Assembly (NCBI GenBank): GCA_025929005.1
Contig: JAICND010000060.1
Coordinates: forward strand, 1-7,638
DNA length: 7,638 nucleotides
Direction: 5' to 3'
Source of the DNA: Acidimicrobiia bacterium
GTDB lineage: Bacteria > Actinomycetota > Acidimicrobiia > Spongiisociales > ZC4RG35
Position 1 is the first letter of the stretch; the number at the start of each line of letters is the position of its first letter. Made by a program: the position numbers and the translations under genes. Below, piece by piece: positions 6,551 through 7,638 of this stretch. The notes under the pieces are model-generated. The model was given only the letters and a program-made list of their open reading frames with translations, was not told where the DNA came from and did no database searches.

Positions 6551-6557
6551 TCCAGCC

Positions 6558-7178
6558 ATGGACGATCATGTCATCAAGATCTCGCCCGAGGCCCAGGCGA
6601 TGATTGTGCAGTTGCGCGATCAGGAGCCCGGCGAGGGAGAGATCGGGCTGCTGCTCGAGGTGACCGGTGTGCGCCATGGGCAGTTCGCATACGAGCTCGC
6701 ATTTACTCCTGTTTCCGACGCCACTGGAGAGCATGTGGTTGAGCGGCACGGGGACCTGGCGGTCATCATCCCGGTCAAAGACGTGGTCAGTCTCTCGGGC
6801 TCGGCGCTGAGCCTCAATGACGCCGGTCTTGCCCTGGACAATCCCAATCGGCCCGCGGCCATGTCCAGCCCTGCCATGGCGATTCCCCAAGGTGACCTCG
6901 AGGGTCCGCTGGCCGATCAGATCGTCCAGGTCCTGGCGGAGTCCGTCAACCCGGCGATTGCCGCTCATGGAGGCCGAGCCGAACTCGTCTCAGTCGACGG
7001 ATCCACCGCCTATCTCAAACTGGCCGGTGGCTGCCAGGGCTGTGGCATGGCGCAGGTCACACTCAAGCAGGGGATCGAGCGGATCCTGCTGGAGGCGATC
7101 CCCGAGATCTCGGAAGTAGTCGACGTCACCGATCATGCGGCCGGCTCCGACCCCTATTACCAACGGTCCAAGAAGTAA
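6558..7178 (+). CDS. nfuA: NfuA-type iron-sulfur cluster carrier, NifU C-terminal domain
   Basis: A 206-residue protein predicted to bind an Fe-S cluster and pass it to target enzymes. Residues about 1-95 (MDDHVIKISPEAQAMI... to LSGSALSLND) resemble an IscA/HesB-type domain, but this half contains no cysteine, as in E. coli NfuA, so it would serve for partner docking and not for cluster binding. After a Pro/Ala-rich linker (about 97-113), the C-terminal NifU domain has NPAIAAHGGRAELV (about 133-146) and GGCQGCGMAQVTL with Cys159 and Cys162, the CxxC pair that binds a bridging cluster in a dimer. It ends in VVDVTDHAAGSDPYYQ, the style of actinobacterial NifU-family proteins. The ATG at 6558 is chosen because the domain starts there and a TACCCT box lies seven bases upstream; the GTG at 6522 would add 12 unconserved residues. 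It is divergent from the ligase gene and followed by a hairpin after 1 base. The symbol is by domain make-up, not proven orthology. Confidence 0.92.
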   Translation: MDDHVIKISPEAQAMIVQLRDQEPGEGEIGLLLEVTGVRHGQFAYELAFTPVSDATGEHVVERHGDLAVIIPVKDVVSLSGSALSLNDAGLALDNPNRPAAMSSPAMAIPQGDLEGPLADQIVQVLAESVNPAIAAHGGRAELVSVDGSTAYLKLAGGCQGCGMAQVTLKQGIERILLEAIPEISEVVDVTDHAAGSDPYYQRSKK

Positions 7179-7179
7179 G

Positions 7180-7205
7180 CCACAAAGGTGCGACCACTTT
7201 TGTGG
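7180..7205 (+). terminator. Strong hairpin just after the nfuA-type stop, possible terminator
   Basis: CCACAAAGGTG (7180-7190), loop CGAC (7191-7194) and CACTTTTGTGG (7195-7205) form an 11-bp stem in which the only flaw is one G-U pair. It begins two bases after the TAA of the nfuA-type gene. No run of T follows (AGCGGCC comes next), so it is not a classic rho-independent terminator, though stem-only terminators are reported in actinobacteria. It also contains the GTG at 7188, so it could instead shield a start codon or be a dyad operator. The structure is certain; the role is inferred. Confidence 0.5.
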
Positions 7206-7638
7206 AGCGGCCTGGAACCCAAGCAACTGCGCAAGCGTCTTAAGTCCGTGCGATCCCGCCTGGCGCTTGTGCTGTCTGCTGGCTTCGCCCTGAGTGTTTC
7301 CACCTCGTTGACAGCGACGACGCTCGCCCAGACCACCGAACCTGATGGCCCCATCACGATGGAGGCCTCCGCTGGCCTCGCCAACTACGTCGACGGTCGC
7401 GGACCCGTCGACCTCGCCGTGACGATTTCGGCCGACGTTCTCTTCGCCGGCAACCTGGAGGTGCGCCAGACCGCCAGCCTGATCATGGTGCCGGTCGAAG
7501 TCCCGGCTGGGGGAGAGAAGACCTACCACCTGGTGGTGCCGCCCCCGATCGGGAGCACCCAGGCGAGGCTGCGGCTGTATGCGACAGGATCAGACCAACC
7601 GGTCCTAAGCCGGAGCCTGCAATTGCGGGTGGCCCAAG
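7188..7638 (+). CDS. Secreted protein with beta-sandwich-like N-terminus, partial
   Basis: An open frame runs from GTG 7188 to the right edge (150 codons) without a stop. Residues about 21-47 are a signal peptide: VRSRLALVLSAGFALS, then STSLTATTLA with probable cleavage after Ala47. After it, TMEASAGLANYVDGRGPVDLAVTISADVLFAGNLEV looks like an Ig-like or beta-sandwich exported domain of the pattern 'Y..gr.Pv.v.v.....f.G.l.v', continuing KTYHLVVPPPIG and ARLRLYATGSDQPVLSRSLQLRV. I do not recognise a named family; proteins of this shape are usually cell-surface or secreted proteins of unknown function, often with a membrane anchor further on. The start is uncertain. GTG 7188 is the earliest, 9 bases past the previous stop and in the same frame. 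GTG 7248 would give a tidier signal peptide (MRSRLALVL...) and would lie outside the hairpin. Neither has a good Shine-Dalgarno site. Codon use matches the neighbours. Confidence 0.75.
   Translation, partial: MRPLLWSGLEPKQLRKRLKSVRSRLALVLSAGFALSVSTSLTATTLAQTTEPDGPITMEASAGLANYVDGRGPVDLAVTISADVLFAGNLEVRQTASLIMVPVEVPAGGEKTYHLVVPPPIGSTQARLRLYATGSDQPVLSRSLQLRVAQ

Overview
The window is about 7.6 kb of gene-dense, high-GC bacterial chromosome. Nearly every base is coding, intergenic gaps run from 4 to about 90 bases, and most starts are GTG or TTG. I see no insertion sequences, CRISPR arrays, tRNA or rRNA genes, phage genes or long repeats. Protein style (a NifU-type protein with GGCQGCGMA and a VDVTDHAAGSDPYY-like tail), GC-rich codons, TANNNT boxes seven bases before start codons and SD-like AAAGGAG sites suggest an actinobacterial-type organism. 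Acidimicrobiia or a related uncultured lineage is my best guess, but this is inference from style and not a database match.

Layout: a minus-strand run reads right to left from 4103 to the left edge. It holds a lipoprotein with a seven-motif TolB/WD40-like propeller (4103-2967), an S9 serine peptidase with an intact Ser-Asp-His triad (2944-989), thiamine pyrophosphokinase (900 or 915 to 259) and the N-terminal part of a YjbR/MmcQ-like protein (254 to the edge). The spacings of 22, about 73-88 and 4 bases suggest one operon, or an operon with a weak break before the kinase gene. Divergent from it, 6-phosphofructokinase is on the plus strand (4191-5288). Its 3' end overlaps by 56 bases the 3' end of a convergent ATP-grasp ligase gene (6501-5233). 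The ligase start faces, across a 56-base gap, an NfuA-type iron-sulfur carrier gene on the plus strand (6558-7178). After it come a near-perfect hairpin and the start of a secreted protein that runs off the right edge.

The genes are mostly housekeeping or ordinary accessory functions: glycolysis, thiamine cofactor activation, Fe-S cluster delivery, peptide hydrolysis and an amino-acid ligase of unknown substrate. I do not see an obvious new multi-gene system. Points worth a second look are: Asn in place of the usual Mg-binding Asp in the phosphofructokinase GGDGS motif; the 56-base tail-to-tail overlap; the mirrored leaderless-type promoters between ligase and nfuA; the hairpin lying on a possible start codon; the propeller lipoprotein next to a propeller peptidase; and the uncharacterised ligase and secreted protein.
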